Assembly (NCBI RefSeq): GCF_900142365.1
Contig: NZ_FRAP01000004.1
Location: forward strand, 124,001-188,000
DNA length: 64,000 bases
From: Pseudonocardia thermophila
GTDB taxonomy: Bacteria > Actinomycetota > Actinomycetes > Mycobacteriales > Pseudonocardiaceae
Reading direction: 5' to 3'
The position numbers and the translations under genes are program-made. The notes beneath the pieces are model-generated. The model saw only the letters and a list, made by a program, of their open reading frames with translations. It was not told the origin of the DNA and made no database searches. Shown one piece after another: positions 17,104 to 25,829 of the stretch (positions are counted from its first letter, which is position 1; every line of letters begins with the position of its first letter).

Positions 17104-17532
17104 ATGCGCGACGAGCACACGGTCATCTGCTCACCGGCGGTGTTCGAGCTGATCGCCCCAGATGCTCCGGTCGTGCCCGTCAATGTCGACCTGACCTACA
17201 ACAGCCGCGACCCCTACGCCGTGCAGGCGTCGTTCCGCACCGGCCACGGGACGGCGGTCGACTGGGTGTTCGCGCGCGACCTGCTTCAGGAGGGTCTCGT
17301 CGGGTCGGCTGGCACGGGCGACGTGCGGGTGCAGCCCGCGCCGGGGAACCCGGGCAAGGTGCAGCTCGAGCTGTCGTCGCCGTCGGGGCACGCGGTGTTC
17401 ATCACGTGCGCCCAGACGCTCGGCGACTTCCTGCGCCGCACCTACGAGGCCGTGCCGCCGAACTCGGAGTACGACTGGCTCGACTTCGATCTTGCGCTGG
17501 CCGACCTCCTGAACGACCCGGCGCGCGACTAA
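17104..17532 (+). CDS. ssgB: SsgB-type sporulation and cell division regulator (SALP)
   Basis: 142 aa from ATG 17104. SALP-family landmarks are clear: DPYAVQASFRTG, VDWVFARDLLQEGL, GTGDVRVQP, LSSPSGHAVF, then FLRRTYEAVPP. These align throughout with SsgB of streptomycetes (about 137 aa). SsgB is a small cytoplasmic protein that places FtsZ during sporulation-specific septation. Its presence implies a morphologically differentiating, mycelial actinomycete. It stands alone, followed by a tRNA cluster with its own promoter. Confidence 0.93.
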   Translation: MRDEHTVICSPAVFELIAPDAPVVPVNVDLTYNSRDPYAVQASFRTGHGTAVDWVFARDLLQEGLVGSAGTGDVRVQPAPGNPGKVQLELSSPSGHAVFITCAQTLGDFLRRTYEAVPPNSEYDWLDFDLALADLLNDPARD

Positions 17533-17574
17533 GTCGCAGGTCAGACGGCCTGCACGGCCAAAGAGGGGGGTGGC

Positions 17575-17603
17575 GTGAACCCCCGCGGAGGCTCTGCTAG
17601 AGT
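17575..17603 (+). promoter_or_regulatory. Candidate promoter of the tRNA Gly-Cys-Val cluster
   Basis: A TAGAGT -10 element (17598-17603) lies 17 bases after a weak GTGAAC -35 (17575-17580) and about 34 bases before tRNA-Gly. Confidence 0.5.
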
Positions 17604-17636
17604 TCTTCACGTCAACGCAGCGGAAACGCTGCACAG

Positions 17637-17709
17637 GCGGACGTAGCGCAGTTGGTAGCGCATCACCTTGCCAAGGTGAGGGTCGCGGGTTCGAGTCCCG
17701 TCGTCCGCT
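17637..17709 (+). tRNA. tRNA-Gly (anticodon GCC)
   Basis: 73-base cloverleaf: acceptor GCGGACG/CGTCCGC, D arm TAGCGCAGTTGGTAGCGC, anticodon stem TCACC/GGTGA around TTGCCAA (anticodon GCC), T arm GCGGGTTCGAGTCCCGT. First gene of the three-tRNA cluster. Confidence 0.97.
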
Positions 17710-17761
17710 CGGAGGAACATCGGACCTCCCGAGCTCGAACCACGGAGCACTCCGAGGGTTC

Positions 17762-17833
17762 GGCGGAGTGGCCGAGTGGTTTAGGCAAGGGCCTGCAAAG
17801 CCCTGCACGCGGGTTCGATTCCCGCCTCCGCCT
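17762..17833 (+). tRNA. tRNA-Cys (anticodon GCA)
   Basis: 72 bases: acceptor GGCGGAG/CTCCGCC, D arm GGCCGAGTGGTTTAGGC, anticodon stem AGGGC/GCCCT around CTGCAAA (anticodon GCA), T arm CGGGTTCGATTCCCG. It ends one base before tRNA-Val, so the two are surely processed from one transcript. Confidence 0.96.
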
Positions 17834-17834
17834 C

Positions 17835-17909
17835 GCGCGATTAGCTCAGTGGGAGAGCGCTTCCCTGACACGGAAGAGGTCACTGGTTCAATCCCAGTAT
17901 CGCGCACCA
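17835..17909 (+). tRNA. tRNA-Val (anticodon GAC)
   Basis: Acceptor GCGCGAT/ATCGCGC with discriminator A and encoded CCA (17907-17909). Anticodon stem CTTCC/GGAAG around CTGACAC (anticodon GAC). T arm CTGGTTCAATCCCAG. Body almost identical to tRNA-Val(CAC) on the opposite strand. Confidence 0.97.
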
Positions 17910-17914
17910 CATCG

Positions 17915-17947
17915 GGCCCCGGCCGCTCCAGGCGACCGGGGCCTTTT
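17915..17947 (+). terminator. Rho-independent terminator of the tRNA cluster
   Basis: GGCCCCGG (17915-17922) pairs with CCGGGGCC (17936-17943) and is followed directly by TTTT (17944-17947): a textbook intrinsic terminator just after the last tRNA. Confidence 0.93.
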
Positions 17948-18049
17948 CGCATTCACCTCCCGCATCCATCGTCCCGGCGACCGATGAGTTCCACCTCACA
18001 CTCCGGTCCATCCCCGGGAAGGATCCGAACGGTGCGTGAGGAGCACCCC

Positions 18050-19210
18050 ATGACGAAGTCGATCAGGGTACTGGTGGCGGGAGCGAGCATCGCCGGCCCG
18101 GCGCTCGCCCACTGGCTGCACCGCCGGGGTGCCGAGGTCACCGTCGTGGAGCGGTCCCCCGGCCTGCGGCCCGGCGGCCAGGCGGTCGACGCACGCGGCG
18201 TCGCCAAGGAGGTCATCCGGCGGATGGGTGTAGAGGCTGCGGTGCGCGCTGTCCGCACCGAGACCGCGGGCGCCCACACCGTCGACGCGGACGGAACCGT
18301 CCGGCAGACCTTCCGGGCGGACGACGCCGGCGGTGACGGGTTCATCGCCGATGTCGAGGTCCTCCGCGGCGACCTGGCCCGCCTCCTCCACGACGACACC
18401 CGGGACCGGGCCGAGTACCGCTTCGGCGACCGGATCGTCGACCTCACCCAGCACGCGGACGGGGTGGACGTCGTGCTCGCGAGCGGCGATCAACGCCGGT
18501 TCGACCTCGTCGTCGGCGCGGACGGGCTGCACTCGGGACTGCGCGAGCTGGTCTTCGGCCCGCCCGAGCAGTTCGTCCGACACCTCGGGCTGGTGCTGGC
18601 CTTCTACACCGTCCCGAACGAGTTCGGCCTGCGCCGTTGGGTACTCAACCACGAAGATCACCCGTCCGGGCGCTCGGTGCTCCTGCGCCCCCTCCCCGAC
18701 CCCGATCGGGCGATGGCCGTCTTCTCCTTCCCGTCCCCCGACTTCGCCGTCGACCACCGCGACGTCGCCGAGCAGAAGGCGCTGCTGCGGGAGCGCACCG
18801 CCGGGCTGGGGTGGGTCGCCCCGCGCCTGCTCGCCCACCTGGACACGGCCCCGGACTTCTACCTCGACCAGGTGGCGCAGGTGGTGATGGACCGCTGGTC
18901 GCTCGGCCGGGTCGCCCTGCTCGGGGACGCGGCGTTCTGCTCGTCACCCATGTCCGGCGGCGGTACCGGGCTCGCCCTGGTCGGCGCCTACCTGCTGGCC
19001 GGGGAGCTGGCGGCCGCCGGCTGGGACCCCGCGGCCGGGTTCACCCGCTACGAGGAACTGATGCGCCCCTACGTCGAGGCCAACCAGGAGATCGGCCGGC
19101 TGCACGCGGAGAGCTTGATCACACCCGAACCGGTCGAGCCCGACGTGGAAGCACTCATGCCGCTCGTCGAGCGCGCGATCAACGGCGTGGAGCTGCCCGA
19201 CTACGCATGA
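18050..19210 (+). CDS. FAD-dependent monooxygenase (PHBH-type flavoprotein)
   Basis: 386 aa from ATG 18050 with GAGGAG about 6 bases upstream. The N-terminal dinucleotide fold is VAGASIAGPALAHWL with an acidic strand end at VVERSPG. The family DG motif is DLVVGADGLHS (about 150-160) and the FAD-ribityl GD motif is VALLGDAAFCSSPMSGGGTG (about 286-305). Enzymes of this class hydroxylate aromatic or polyketide substrates using FAD and NAD(P)H. The substrate is not evident, and the gene stands alone between a tRNA terminator and a methyltransferase gene. Confidence 0.9.
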   Translation: MTKSIRVLVAGASIAGPALAHWLHRRGAEVTVVERSPGLRPGGQAVDARGVAKEVIRRMGVEAAVRAVRTETAGAHTVDADGTVRQTFRADDAGGDGFIADVEVLRGDLARLLHDDTRDRAEYRFGDRIVDLTQHADGVDVVLASGDQRRFDLVVGADGLHSGLRELVFGPPEQFVRHLGLVLAFYTVPNEFGLRRWVLNHEDHPSGRSVLLRPLPDPDRAMAVFSFPSPDFAVDHRDVAEQKALLRERTAGLGWVAPRLLAHLDTAPDFYLDQVAQVVMDRWSLGRVALLGDAAFCSSPMSGGGTGLALVGAYLLAGELAAAGWDPAAGFTRYEELMRPYVEANQEIGRLHAESLITPEPVEPDVEALMPLVERAINGVELPDYA

Positions 19211-19313
19211 TCGGACAGACGCGTGAAAGCAGGCGAATCCTCATCGTCGGTGTACGTGAGAGTGCCACTCGGCAACTACCATCACGCGTGGCCACCGTGA
19301 GGAGGTCTCGGCC

Positions 19314-20084
19314 TTGCCCCATCCGGATGAACTCGCCACCCGCTTGCGCAAGGCGGGTTGCGTCTTCGCGGAGGAGGAGGCCGATCTGATCATCGCGACC
19401 GCCGACTCGGACGAGGAGGTCGACGCGATGGTCGCGCGCCGCACCGCCGGCGTGCCCCTGGAGCACGTGCTCGGCTGGGTCGAGTTCTGCGGACACGTCT
19501 TCGCCGTCGATCCCGGCGTGTTCGTGCCCCGCCGCCGCACCGAGCTGCTCGTGGCCCAAGCTGTGGCGCGCTGCCGGCCCGGCGCGATCGTGGTCGACCT
19601 GTGCTGCGGGAGCGGGGCCGTCGGGGCGTCGATCGCGGCGGCCCTCCCGGACGTGGAGCTGCACGCCGCCGACATCGACCCGGCCGCCGTGGCGTGCGCC
19701 CGGCGCAACCTCGCCGGGATCGGGCAGGTCCACCAGGGCGATCTCGACGAGCCGCTGCCCCGGGGGCTGGCCGGGCGGGTGGACGTGCTCGTCGCCAACG
19801 TCCCGTACGTCCCGACGACCGAGATCCCGCACATGCCGACCGAGGCCCGCGACCACGAGTCGCGCGTGGCCCTCGACGGCGGCCCCGACGGGCTGGACCT
19901 GCTGCGCCGGCTCATGCGCGTGGCGCCGCGGTGGCTCACCTCCGGCGGCTACGTGCTCGCCGAGGCCGACGTGGGCCAGCGCGACGCGGCGCTGGCCGCC
20001 GTCACCGCCGCCGGACTGCGGGCCGAGCACCGGCTCGACCCGGACCAGGGCACGCTCGTGGTGATCGGCCGCAAGCAACCCTGA
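19314..20084 (+). CDS. PrmC/HemK-related N5-glutamine methyltransferase-like protein
   Basis: 256 aa. TTG 19314 is the start: GAGGAGG precedes it by about 8 bases and no ATG or GTG is better placed. The SAM-binding motif is [16 protein letters not shown] (about 91-106), with acidic AADIDP after it. The PrmC catalytic NPPY is NVPY (about 162-165), characteristic of the PrmC-related actinobacterial subfamily (TIGR03704) rather than of PrmC itself. The likely reaction is SAM-dependent methylation of a protein glutamine; the target is unknown. The rpmE2 gene follows within 40 bases. Confidence 0.87.
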   Translation: MPHPDELATRLRKAGCVFAEEEADLIIATADSDEEVDAMVARRTAGVPLEHVLGWVEFCGHVFAVDPGVFVPRRRTELLVAQAVARCRPGAIVVDLCCGSGAVGASIAAALPDVELHAADIDPAAVACARRNLAGIGQVHQGDLDEPLPRGLAGRVDVLVANVPYVPTTEIPHMPTEARDHESRVALDGGPDGLDLLRRLMRVAPRWLTSGGYVLAEADVGQRDAALAAVTAAGLRAEHRLDPDQGTLVVIGRKQP

Positions 20085-20096
20085 CCCGGAATTAAT

Positions 20097-20111
20097 TGAC
20101 AACGATTGTCG
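20097..20111. promoter_or_regulatory. Zur-like operator upstream of rpmE2
   Basis: TGACAACGATTGTCG is an imperfect palindrome (arms TGACAA/TTGTCG around CGA) lying 10 bases before the L31 start. Its spacing and core match actinobacterial Zur boxes, and it overlaps a TTGACA -35-like hexamer, so zinc-loaded Zur would block transcription. The assignment is supported by the zinc-free nature of the downstream L31. Confidence 0.7.
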
Positions 20112-20121
20112 TTACCGGGGC

Positions 20122-20382
20122 ATGCGCTCGAACATCCACCCCGCCTACCGCCCCGTCGTCTACCAGGACCGCACGACCGGTGACGCGTTCCTGACCGGCT
20201 CCACCGAGACGTCCACGCAGACGATCGAGTGGTCCGACGGCCGCACCTACCCGTTGATCAAGGTCGATCGCACGCGCTACTCCCACCCGTTCTGGACGGG
20301 CAGCTCGCGCGTGCTCGACTCGGCCGGTCAGGTCGAGAAGTTCCGCCGCCGCTACGGCACCCGCGGCGCCGGCAGGATCTGA
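20122..20382 (+). CDS. rpmE2: Type B 50S ribosomal protein L31 (zinc-independent)
   Basis: 86 aa: starts [16 protein letters not shown] and has the L31 signature [20 protein letters not shown]. It contains no cysteine, so it is the C-minus paralogue that replaces zinc-binding L31 when zinc is scarce, freeing stored zinc. The Zur-like box immediately upstream fits this. The start has little leader, and GGGG lies only one base before it. The 3' end overlaps the convergent metallophosphoesterase gene by 31 bases. Confidence 0.95.
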   Translation: MRSNIHPAYRPVVYQDRTTGDAFLTGSTETSTQTIEWSDGRTYPLIKVDRTRYSHPFWTGSSRVLDSAGQVEKFRRRYGTRGAGRI

Positions 20383-21212
20383 CGCGGCAACAGGCGCCGC
20401 ACATCGGTGCCCAGCCGGGCGTCGCGGGGCTTCCACTCCCGCGGGTAGCCCAGCGACGCCTCGACGAACCGCACGCCGTCCTCGACGATCACCCGCGGGA
20501 TGTGCAGGTGCCCGTAGACGACGGCGGCGGCGCGGAACCGCACGTGCCAGTCGGCCGTGCGGTCCGTGCCGCACCACAGCGCGAACTCCGGGTAGCGCAG
20601 CACCCGCGTCGACAGCCGGGTCAGCGGCCAGTGGTTGATCAGCACGGTCGGCAGCCCCGGATCGATCGTGGCCAGCCGCTCCTCCGCCTCGGCGACCCGG
20701 GCGCGGCACCACGCCGTCCGGCTCGGGTACGGGTCGGGATGCAGCAGGTACTCGTCCGTGCAGACGACCCCGGCGGCGCGGGCGATCTCCAGCCCCTCCT
20801 CCGACGTGACCGCCCCGGCCGGCAGGAACGAGTAGTCGTAGAGCAGGAACAGCGGCGCGACGACGGCGGGCCCGCCCGGCCCCTCCCACACCGGGTAGGG
20901 GTCCTCCGGCGTCAGCACCCCCAGCTCACGACAGGCCGCCACGAGATGGCGGTAGCGGGCCTCGCCGCGCAGCGTCACCTCGTCACGAGCGTGCGTCCAC
21001 AGGTCGTGGTTGCCCGGCACCCAGATGACCTGCGCGAACCGGCGCCGCAGCAGGTCGAGCGTCGCGACGATCTCCCCGGCCCGGTCGGCCACGTCCCCCG
21101 CGACGATCAGCCAGTCGCCGTCCGAGCCGGGCTGCAGACCCTCCAGCACCTCCCGGTTCTCCGGGTAACGCACGTGCAGATCGCTGACGGCCAGCAGCCG
21201 CGGGGAGCTCAC
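20352..21212 (-). CDS. Calcineurin-like metallophosphoesterase
   Basis: 286 aa from GTG 21212, whose GTGA overlaps the stop of the upstream kinase gene. Metal-binding motifs are in order: SDLHV (D-x-H), AGDVADR (GD), VPGNHDLW (GNHD), a later INHWPL histidine and YGHLHIP (GHxH). These give the binuclear centre of the family. Cytoplasmic; hydrolyses an unknown phosphoester. Coupling with an aminoglycoside/choline-type kinase suggests opposing or sequential action on a phosphorylated metabolite, but that partner is frameshifted here. Confidence 0.92.
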   Translation of the reverse strand: MSSPRLLAVSDLHVRYPENREVLEGLQPGSDGDWLIVAGDVADRAGEIVATLDLLRRRFAQVIWVPGNHDLWTHARDEVTLRGEARYRHLVAACRELGVLTPEDPYPVWEGPGGPAVVAPLFLLYDYSFLPAGAVTSEEGLEIARAAGVVCTDEYLLHPDPYPSRTAWCRARVAEAEERLATIDPGLPTVLINHWPLTRLSTRVLRYPEFALWCGTDRTADWHVRFRAAAVVYGHLHIPRVIVEDGVRFVEASLGYPREWKPRDARLGTDVRRLLPRQILPAPRVP

Positions 21213-22169
21213 CCCTCAGTGGTACCCGACGCCGTCGGCGGCACCTCCAGCAGGGCGGCGAGCGCCTCCAGCGGCGCACGGGCGAACCGCAGGTCCTCGC
21301 CGTCGACGCCGACCGCCCGCACCCAGGTCAGCACGCGGGCGATCACCGCGACCCGGCACGCCAGCTCCGCGTCGGCCACCAGCCGCTCCATCGGCGCGAG
21401 ATCGGCGAAGGCCCGCAGGTAGGCCGCCTGCAGCCGCGGCCCCTGCTCCCCCGCCATCTGCAGCGGCACCAGCAGGACGGCGAACGGATGGGCGATCACG
21501 GCATCGCCCCAGTCGAAGAACCGCACCGCTCCCCCGCCGACGAGCACGTTGCCCGCGTGCAGGTCGTTGTGGTCGACCGAGGCGGGCACGGGTGACTCGG
21601 CCAGCGCGGCGCACCAGCCCTCGAACTCCGCCCGCCGGGCCCGCACCGCGTCGACGACGGCGGAGTCGACCGCGTCGCCGTGCCGGGCGACGAACCGGGA
21701 GACCGCGTCCACGGCCTCGGCGAACCGCTGCGGCATCACCGCGGGCCGCATGTCCGGCACCCCGTCGGTGACGAGCGCGGCCGCGTGCGGGGTGACCGAC
21801 CGCTGCAGCTGGGCGTGCCGGACGAGGACGGCCGCGGGCAGCGGGGCGCGCGGGTCGGCGAGCGCCGGGGCGTGGTCGCGCAGCAGCAGCCAGCCCCGCT
21901 CGGGATCGAGCGCGATGACGGTCGGCACGTGGTTCGGGGGCCGCAGCGGCGAAGACGCGGTAGAGCGCGAGCTCGTGGGCGGTCTCGCCGGCGGTGGCCT
22001 TGAGCCACACCCGCCCGCCCGCGGTCGGCGCGGTGAGCACGCTGCCCCAGCGGCGGACCCGCGGCTGGGTGACCTCCCCGGTGCGCGGCCACGGCGGGCA
22101 CGCGTCCATCCAGTCGACGGCCGCGGCCCGCCAGCCCGGGTCCGCCCACTCCTGCATCCGCCCCAGCAC
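21209..22169 (-). pseudogene. APH/ChoK-type phosphotransferase with a -/+1 frameshift
   Basis: Read from GTG 22169, the first 79 residues (through ELALYRVFAAAAP) are kinase-like N-lobe. The frame then breaks at a G5 run on the plus strand (21936-21940). In the neighbouring frame the rest of the kinase continues to 21209: NHVPTVIALD, then the catalytic loop VDHNDLHAGNVLV and the metal-binding FFDWGDAV. Removing one base of the run joins them as AAPNHVPTVIAL, so a single-base insertion explains the break. Product if repaired: about 319 aa, a small-molecule kinase. Either a genuine recent inactivation or a homopolymer sequencing error. Confidence 0.8.
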
Positions 22170-22220
22170 GGGTCCCGATCCTCCCGCTGAAAACCCTCTC
22201 AGGAGCCTCCGAACGCCGGG

Positions 22221-22233
22221 TTACCATCGGTAA
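22221..22233. promoter_or_regulatory. TTACC-N3-GGTAA palindrome upstream of the P450
   Basis: TTACCATCGGTAA is a perfect inverted repeat 25 bases before the P450 start, in the divergent region. It is a candidate TetR-family operator or promoter element; the regulator is unknown. Confidence 0.45.
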
Positions 22234-22257
22234 GTTCCGTTGAGGGGGGAAGACGGT

Positions 22258-23595
22258 ATGCAGATCACCACACCGACTCTGACCGGTCTGCGCAGATGGG
22301 TCCGCTGGGCCCTGCGCCACGGGCTGATCCGGTTCACGACCAAGCGCGGGGCGAAGGCGGGCGAGCTCTCCGCACGGCTGATCCTGGAGCGCGCGCTGAT
22401 CGAGGACCCCTACGCCGCCTACGAGGCGCTGCGGGCGAAGGGACGACTGGTCCGCAGCGGCGCGGTGCTGCTCGCCCACGACCACGACGTCTGCACCGAG
22501 ATCCTGCGCAGCCAGGACTTCGGCGTGGTCGGGCCGAACTCCGTCGCTCCGCCGGGGACGGAGAAGCTCGTGCGGTTCGCCGGACCCGGCCCGGTCGGCC
22601 CGATCGAGCCGCCCGCCCTGCTCGTCGTGAACCCGCCGGACCACACCCGGATGCGCAAGCTCGTCACCCGGGCGTTCACCGTCAAGGCGGTGACGAGGCT
22701 GCGCGGGCGCACCGAGGAGATCGCCACCGAGCTGCTCGACGCGATGGCGGCCAAGCCGGGTCCCGTCGACCTGATGGAGGACTACGCGAGCCTGCTGCCC
22801 GCCACGGTCATCGCCGAGATGATGGGCGCTCCGGTCGAGATGCGCCGCCAGTTCCTCGAGTGGGGCGCGCAGGCCGCCCTGTCCCTCGACTTCGGTTTGC
22901 CCTACCGCGAGTTCGTCGAGTCCGAACGGGGCCTGCAGGCGCTCGAGGACTGGATGCGCGGCCACTTCGCCGAGATCCGGCGCAACCCGGGGCAGAACAT
23001 CCTGTCCGACCTGGTGCGGGCGCACGACGAGGCCGGAGCGCTCGACGACGACGAGCTGGCGTCCATCGCGGTCCTGCTGCTCGCTGCGGGGTTCGAGACC
23101 ACGGTCAACCTGATCGGCAACGCGGTCGCACTGCTCACCGCGCACCGCGACCAGCTGACGCTGCTGCAGTCGGGCCAGGCGCAGTGGTCCACCGCGGTCG
23201 ACGAGGCGCTGCGCATGGAGTCCCCGGTGCAGCGGACCGCGCGGCTCGCGCTGCGCGACACCGAGGTCGCCGGGATCCCGGTCCCGGCCGGGCAGGTCGT
23301 GATCACGGTGCTGGCTGCGGCCAACCGCGACCCGCGGGTGTTCGCCGACCCGGCCCGCTTCGACGTCACCCGCGCCAACGCCGGCGACCACCTCGCGTTC
23401 TCCAGCGGCATCCACTACTGCCTCGGCGCCGGGCTCGCCCGGATGGAGGCCGAGGTGGGGCTGCAGAAGCTGTTCGAGCGCTTCCCCGATCTCGAGCTCG
23501 CCGGACGGCCGCGGCTGCGGCCGACCCGCACGCTGCGCGGGTTCGACGCCATGCCGGTGCGGCTCACCCCGGCCCGCGTGGAGCAGCCCGCCTAG
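22258..23595 (+). CDS. Cytochrome P450
   Basis: 445 aa from ATG 22258, after GAGGGGGGA. P450 hallmarks: I-helix LLAAGFETTVN (about 278-288; G-x-E-T-T where A-G-x-x-T is usual), ExxR in EALRMESPVQR (about 318-328), and heme loop FSSGIHYCLGAG (about 380-391) with the Cys ligand. No membrane anchor, so a soluble bacterial class I enzyme needing ferredoxin and reductase, neither encoded nearby. The substrate is unknown. Its stop overlaps that of the convergent phosphotransferase gene by 4 bases. Confidence 0.96.
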   Translation: MQITTPTLTGLRRWVRWALRHGLIRFTTKRGAKAGELSARLILERALIEDPYAAYEALRAKGRLVRSGAVLLAHDHDVCTEILRSQDFGVVGPNSVAPPGTEKLVRFAGPGPVGPIEPPALLVVNPPDHTRMRKLVTRAFTVKAVTRLRGRTEEIATELLDAMAAKPGPVDLMEDYASLLPATVIAEMMGAPVEMRRQFLEWGAQAALSLDFGLPYREFVESERGLQALEDWMRGHFAEIRRNPGQNILSDLVRAHDEAGALDDDELASIAVLLLAAGFETTVNLIGNAVALLTAHRDQLTLLQSGQAQWSTAVDEALRMESPVQRTARLALRDTEVAGIPVPAGQVVITVLAAANRDPRVFADPARFDVTRANAGDHLAFSSGIHYCLGAGLARMEAEVGLQKLFERFPDLELAGRPRLRPTRTLRGFDAMPVRLTPARVEQPA

Positions 23596-24647
23596 TCGAG
23601 CGCGGCGAGGGCCTGCTCGACCTGCACCTGCAGGCCGGCCAGCCGGGCCCTGGCGAACTCGTCCGGCGGGGCGTCGCCCATGGCGCCGCTGACGTAGCGG
23701 CTGTAGACGCCGGCGCCGATGCACGCCGAGCGCCAGCGGGCGAACGCCACGTAGAACGCGAGGTCGCCGACGTCGCGGCCGGATCGGCGGGCGTAGCGCT
23801 CGACCAGATCGGCGGCGTCCGGGAAGCCGGCGGCGAGGCTGGGCCCGTCGATCGTGGGGACCTCGCGGTCGCCGGGCCGGCCCCACGACGCGACGAGCCA
23901 GCCGAGATCGGCCAGCGGGTCACCGAGGGTCGCCAGCTCCCAGTCGAAGACGGCGCGCAGCGTGCCGTCCGGGCCGACGGCGACGTTGCCGAGCCGGTAG
24001 TCGCCGTGCGCGATGCGCACCTCGGACGGGGGCAGCTCGGCCGCCCGCCGCACGAGCCGGTCGTGCACTGCGTCGACGACGCTGAGGTCCGGCACCAGGG
24101 ACTCGTGGACCTGGCGGTGCCAGCGGCGCAGCTGGCGTTCGAGGTAGGAGCCGGGGCGGCGCAGGTCGCCCAGGCCGACCGCGTCCGGATCGACGGCGTG
24201 CAGGTCGGCGAGGACGTCGATCAGCGCGTACGCGGCGGGGGCGCGGGCCGGCTCAGCGAGCCGGTCGGCGTCCGCGCGGGTGGCGAGCACCAGCCCGTCG
24301 ACGTAGTCCATGACGTAGAACTCGGCGCCGATCACGCCGGGATCGGCGCAGTACGCGACCGGTCGCGGGACGGGGACGGGCGTGTCGGCCAGCGCGGTGA
24401 GGAACCGCCATTCGCGGCTCATGTCGTGAGCGGTGGCGAGCACCATCGCGGTCGGCGGGCGGCGCAGCGCCCACCGGCCGCCCGCGGCGTCGGTGATGCG
24501 GTAGGTGAGGTTGGAGTGGCCGCCGGAGATCCGCTCGACGGCGACCGGCCCGTCGACCGGCAGCTCGGGGACGGCGCAGGCGAGCCATGCCGTGAGGGCG
24601 TCGGCCGGTACCGCGTCGTCTCCGCCGCGCTGCGCCATGGTGCTCAT
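23592..24647 (-). CDS. APH-fold phosphotransferase (ACAD10-like family)
   Basis: 351 aa from ATG 24647. It has N-lobe GGHSNLTYRI and RRPPTAMVLATAHDMSREWR, then the catalytic VRIAHGDYRLGNVAV (about 210-225) and the metal-binding VFDWELATLGDPLADLGWL, the signature of the subfamily usually found with acyl-CoA dehydrogenases (animal ACAD10/11 N-terminus). Those proteins phosphorylate 4-hydroxyacyl-CoAs in some systems. Here the only acyl-CoA dehydrogenase is 15 kb away. No signal peptide. Confidence 0.9.
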   Translation of the reverse strand: MSTMAQRGGDDAVPADALTAWLACAVPELPVDGPVAVERISGGHSNLTYRITDAAGGRWALRRPPTAMVLATAHDMSREWRFLTALADTPVPVPRPVAYCADPGVIGAEFYVMDYVDGLVLATRADADRLAEPARAPAAYALIDVLADLHAVDPDAVGLGDLRRPGSYLERQLRRWHRQVHESLVPDLSVVDAVHDRLVRRAAELPPSEVRIAHGDYRLGNVAVGPDGTLRAVFDWELATLGDPLADLGWLVASWGRPGDREVPTIDGPSLAAGFPDAADLVERYARRSGRDVGDLAFYVAFARWRSACIGAGVYSRYVSGAMGDAPPDEFARARLAGLQVQVEQALAALD

Positions 24648-24695
24648 TCAAATCAGCGGGCCGGCGGATCACCACTGACCGAAGGGCCGGGAACA

Positions 24696-24733
24696 CCGAC
24701 GGCGGGTCCGGTCGAGGCCGGACCCGCCGTCGG
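24696..24733 (-). terminator. 16-bp perfect hairpin downstream of the DoxX gene
   Basis: The arm 24696-24711 is perfectly complementary to 24718-24733 with a 6-base loop (TCGAGG). It lies 24 bases past the DoxX stop on the minus strand and ahead of the phosphotransferase start, so it separates the two transcripts. Confidence 0.85.
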
Positions 24734-24756
24734 GGATCCCTCCCGCTCGGGGGGCG

Positions 24757-25443
24757 TCAGCGGGAGGCGTGTGCGGTCCGCGCACGGCGGACCGGCAGCG
24801 GCCCGGACTGCTCCGCGGAGGACGGCGCCGGGACGGACGGCGCATCCTCGTCGGGGGCCGGGGCGAACGGCGGCGGCAGCACCACCGGCGCGGGGGCGGC
24901 GGCGCGGTAGACCGGCGCGGCCTGACGGGGCGCCGCGATCACCGGCTCGGCGACGGAGGACGAGCTGTGGTCCGGGACGACCAGCGGGGCCTCGGCCATG
25001 TGGGCGAGCTCGCACGCCCGCTGGGCCTGCCGATCACGCAGCCACCTGTCGACGCTGAACCGACCGGGACCGGCGGCCGCGAGCACCAGCGCGAACGCGC
25101 AGATGACCATCACGTACTCGGCGCCGTTGTCCTTGATGAACAGACCGTGCTGGCCGTGCACGAACACGGTCGCGCCGACGAACTGGAACAGGTAGAGCCC
25201 GCAGACGATCGTCGTGAGCGCGCCGCAGAGGATCATCAGCGCCCCGGCCAGCTCGAGCACCGTGACGAACGAGGCCGACACGATGGCCAGCGGGATCGAG
25301 AGCTTCTCGAAGCCCTCGGTCGTCGGACCGATCCCCATGACGAACAGCTTCTCGTAGCCGTGGGCGAACATCACCACGGCGAAGGTGACGCGGGCGATCA
25401 GCAGGGCGACGTCACTCGCCGGTGCAGACAGGGGTCGGTTCAT
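24757..25443 (-). CDS. DoxX family membrane protein with Pro/Ala-rich tail
   Basis: 228 aa from ATG 25443, with GGAGG about 10 bases upstream. Residues 10-140 hold four transmembrane helices with the DoxX pattern: RVTFAVVMFAHGYEKLF, LELAGALMILCGALTTIVCG, FQFVGATVFVHGQHGLF and YVMVICAFALVLAAAGPGRFSVD. After about residue 145 comes a hydrophilic, Pro/Ala-rich extension of about 80 residues, longer than usual. DoxX proteins are linked to redox or thiol homeostasis; the role here is unknown. Confidence 0.88.
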   Translation of the reverse strand: MNRPLSAPASDVALLIARVTFAVVMFAHGYEKLFVMGIGPTTEGFEKLSIPLAIVSASFVTVLELAGALMILCGALTTIVCGLYLFQFVGATVFVHGQHGLFIKDNGAEYVMVICAFALVLAAAGPGRFSVDRWLRDRQAQRACELAHMAEAPLVVPDHSSSSVAEPVIAAPRQAAPVYRAAAPAPVVLPPPFAPAPDEDAPSVPAPSSAEQSGPLPVRRARTAHASR

Positions 25444-25829
25444 CGGGTGATTTCCTCCACTCGTCTCGATGGCCCCGGGGAGCTGTGCGTGATCACTCCA
25501 CCGCGTCGAGTGAGTGCAGTTAACCCGATGGAGCCGCCCTATCACGTCCAGTCAGCGGATCTCTCGGCAACCGAACGCCGGACGTCGACCACCGGCGATG
25601 CGCGCACGGCGACTCGTGCAACTGCACGTGCAGATCCGGTCACCTGCCGCAGTCGCCCGCTCGGCGACGTACGTCACAGATCACTCTGCGTCAACTCAAG
25701 ATCACGACCTGTGATCCACCGAGAACCGACCGCCCACCGAGCGGTGCGTATCCCCCGAGTCGTCGCCTGCGCGGACCCGACCGAACGGCTACCGTCGTTC
25801 GGGCACGACGGAACGGGCAGGAGGGGTTC
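25444..25829. other. Divergent intergenic region, DoxX gene and ppgK
   Basis: 386 bases with both promoters. A GTTAACCC patch and a somewhat less GC-rich stretch around 25660-25720 are visible, but no convincing operator or RNA gene. Confidence 0.5.

Noticed and set aside
16168..17909. Integrated element using the tRNA genes as attachment sites
   Set aside because: No integrase, excisionase or direct repeat of a tRNA 3' end is visible; the genes between are ordinary (PGPGW protein, ssgB).
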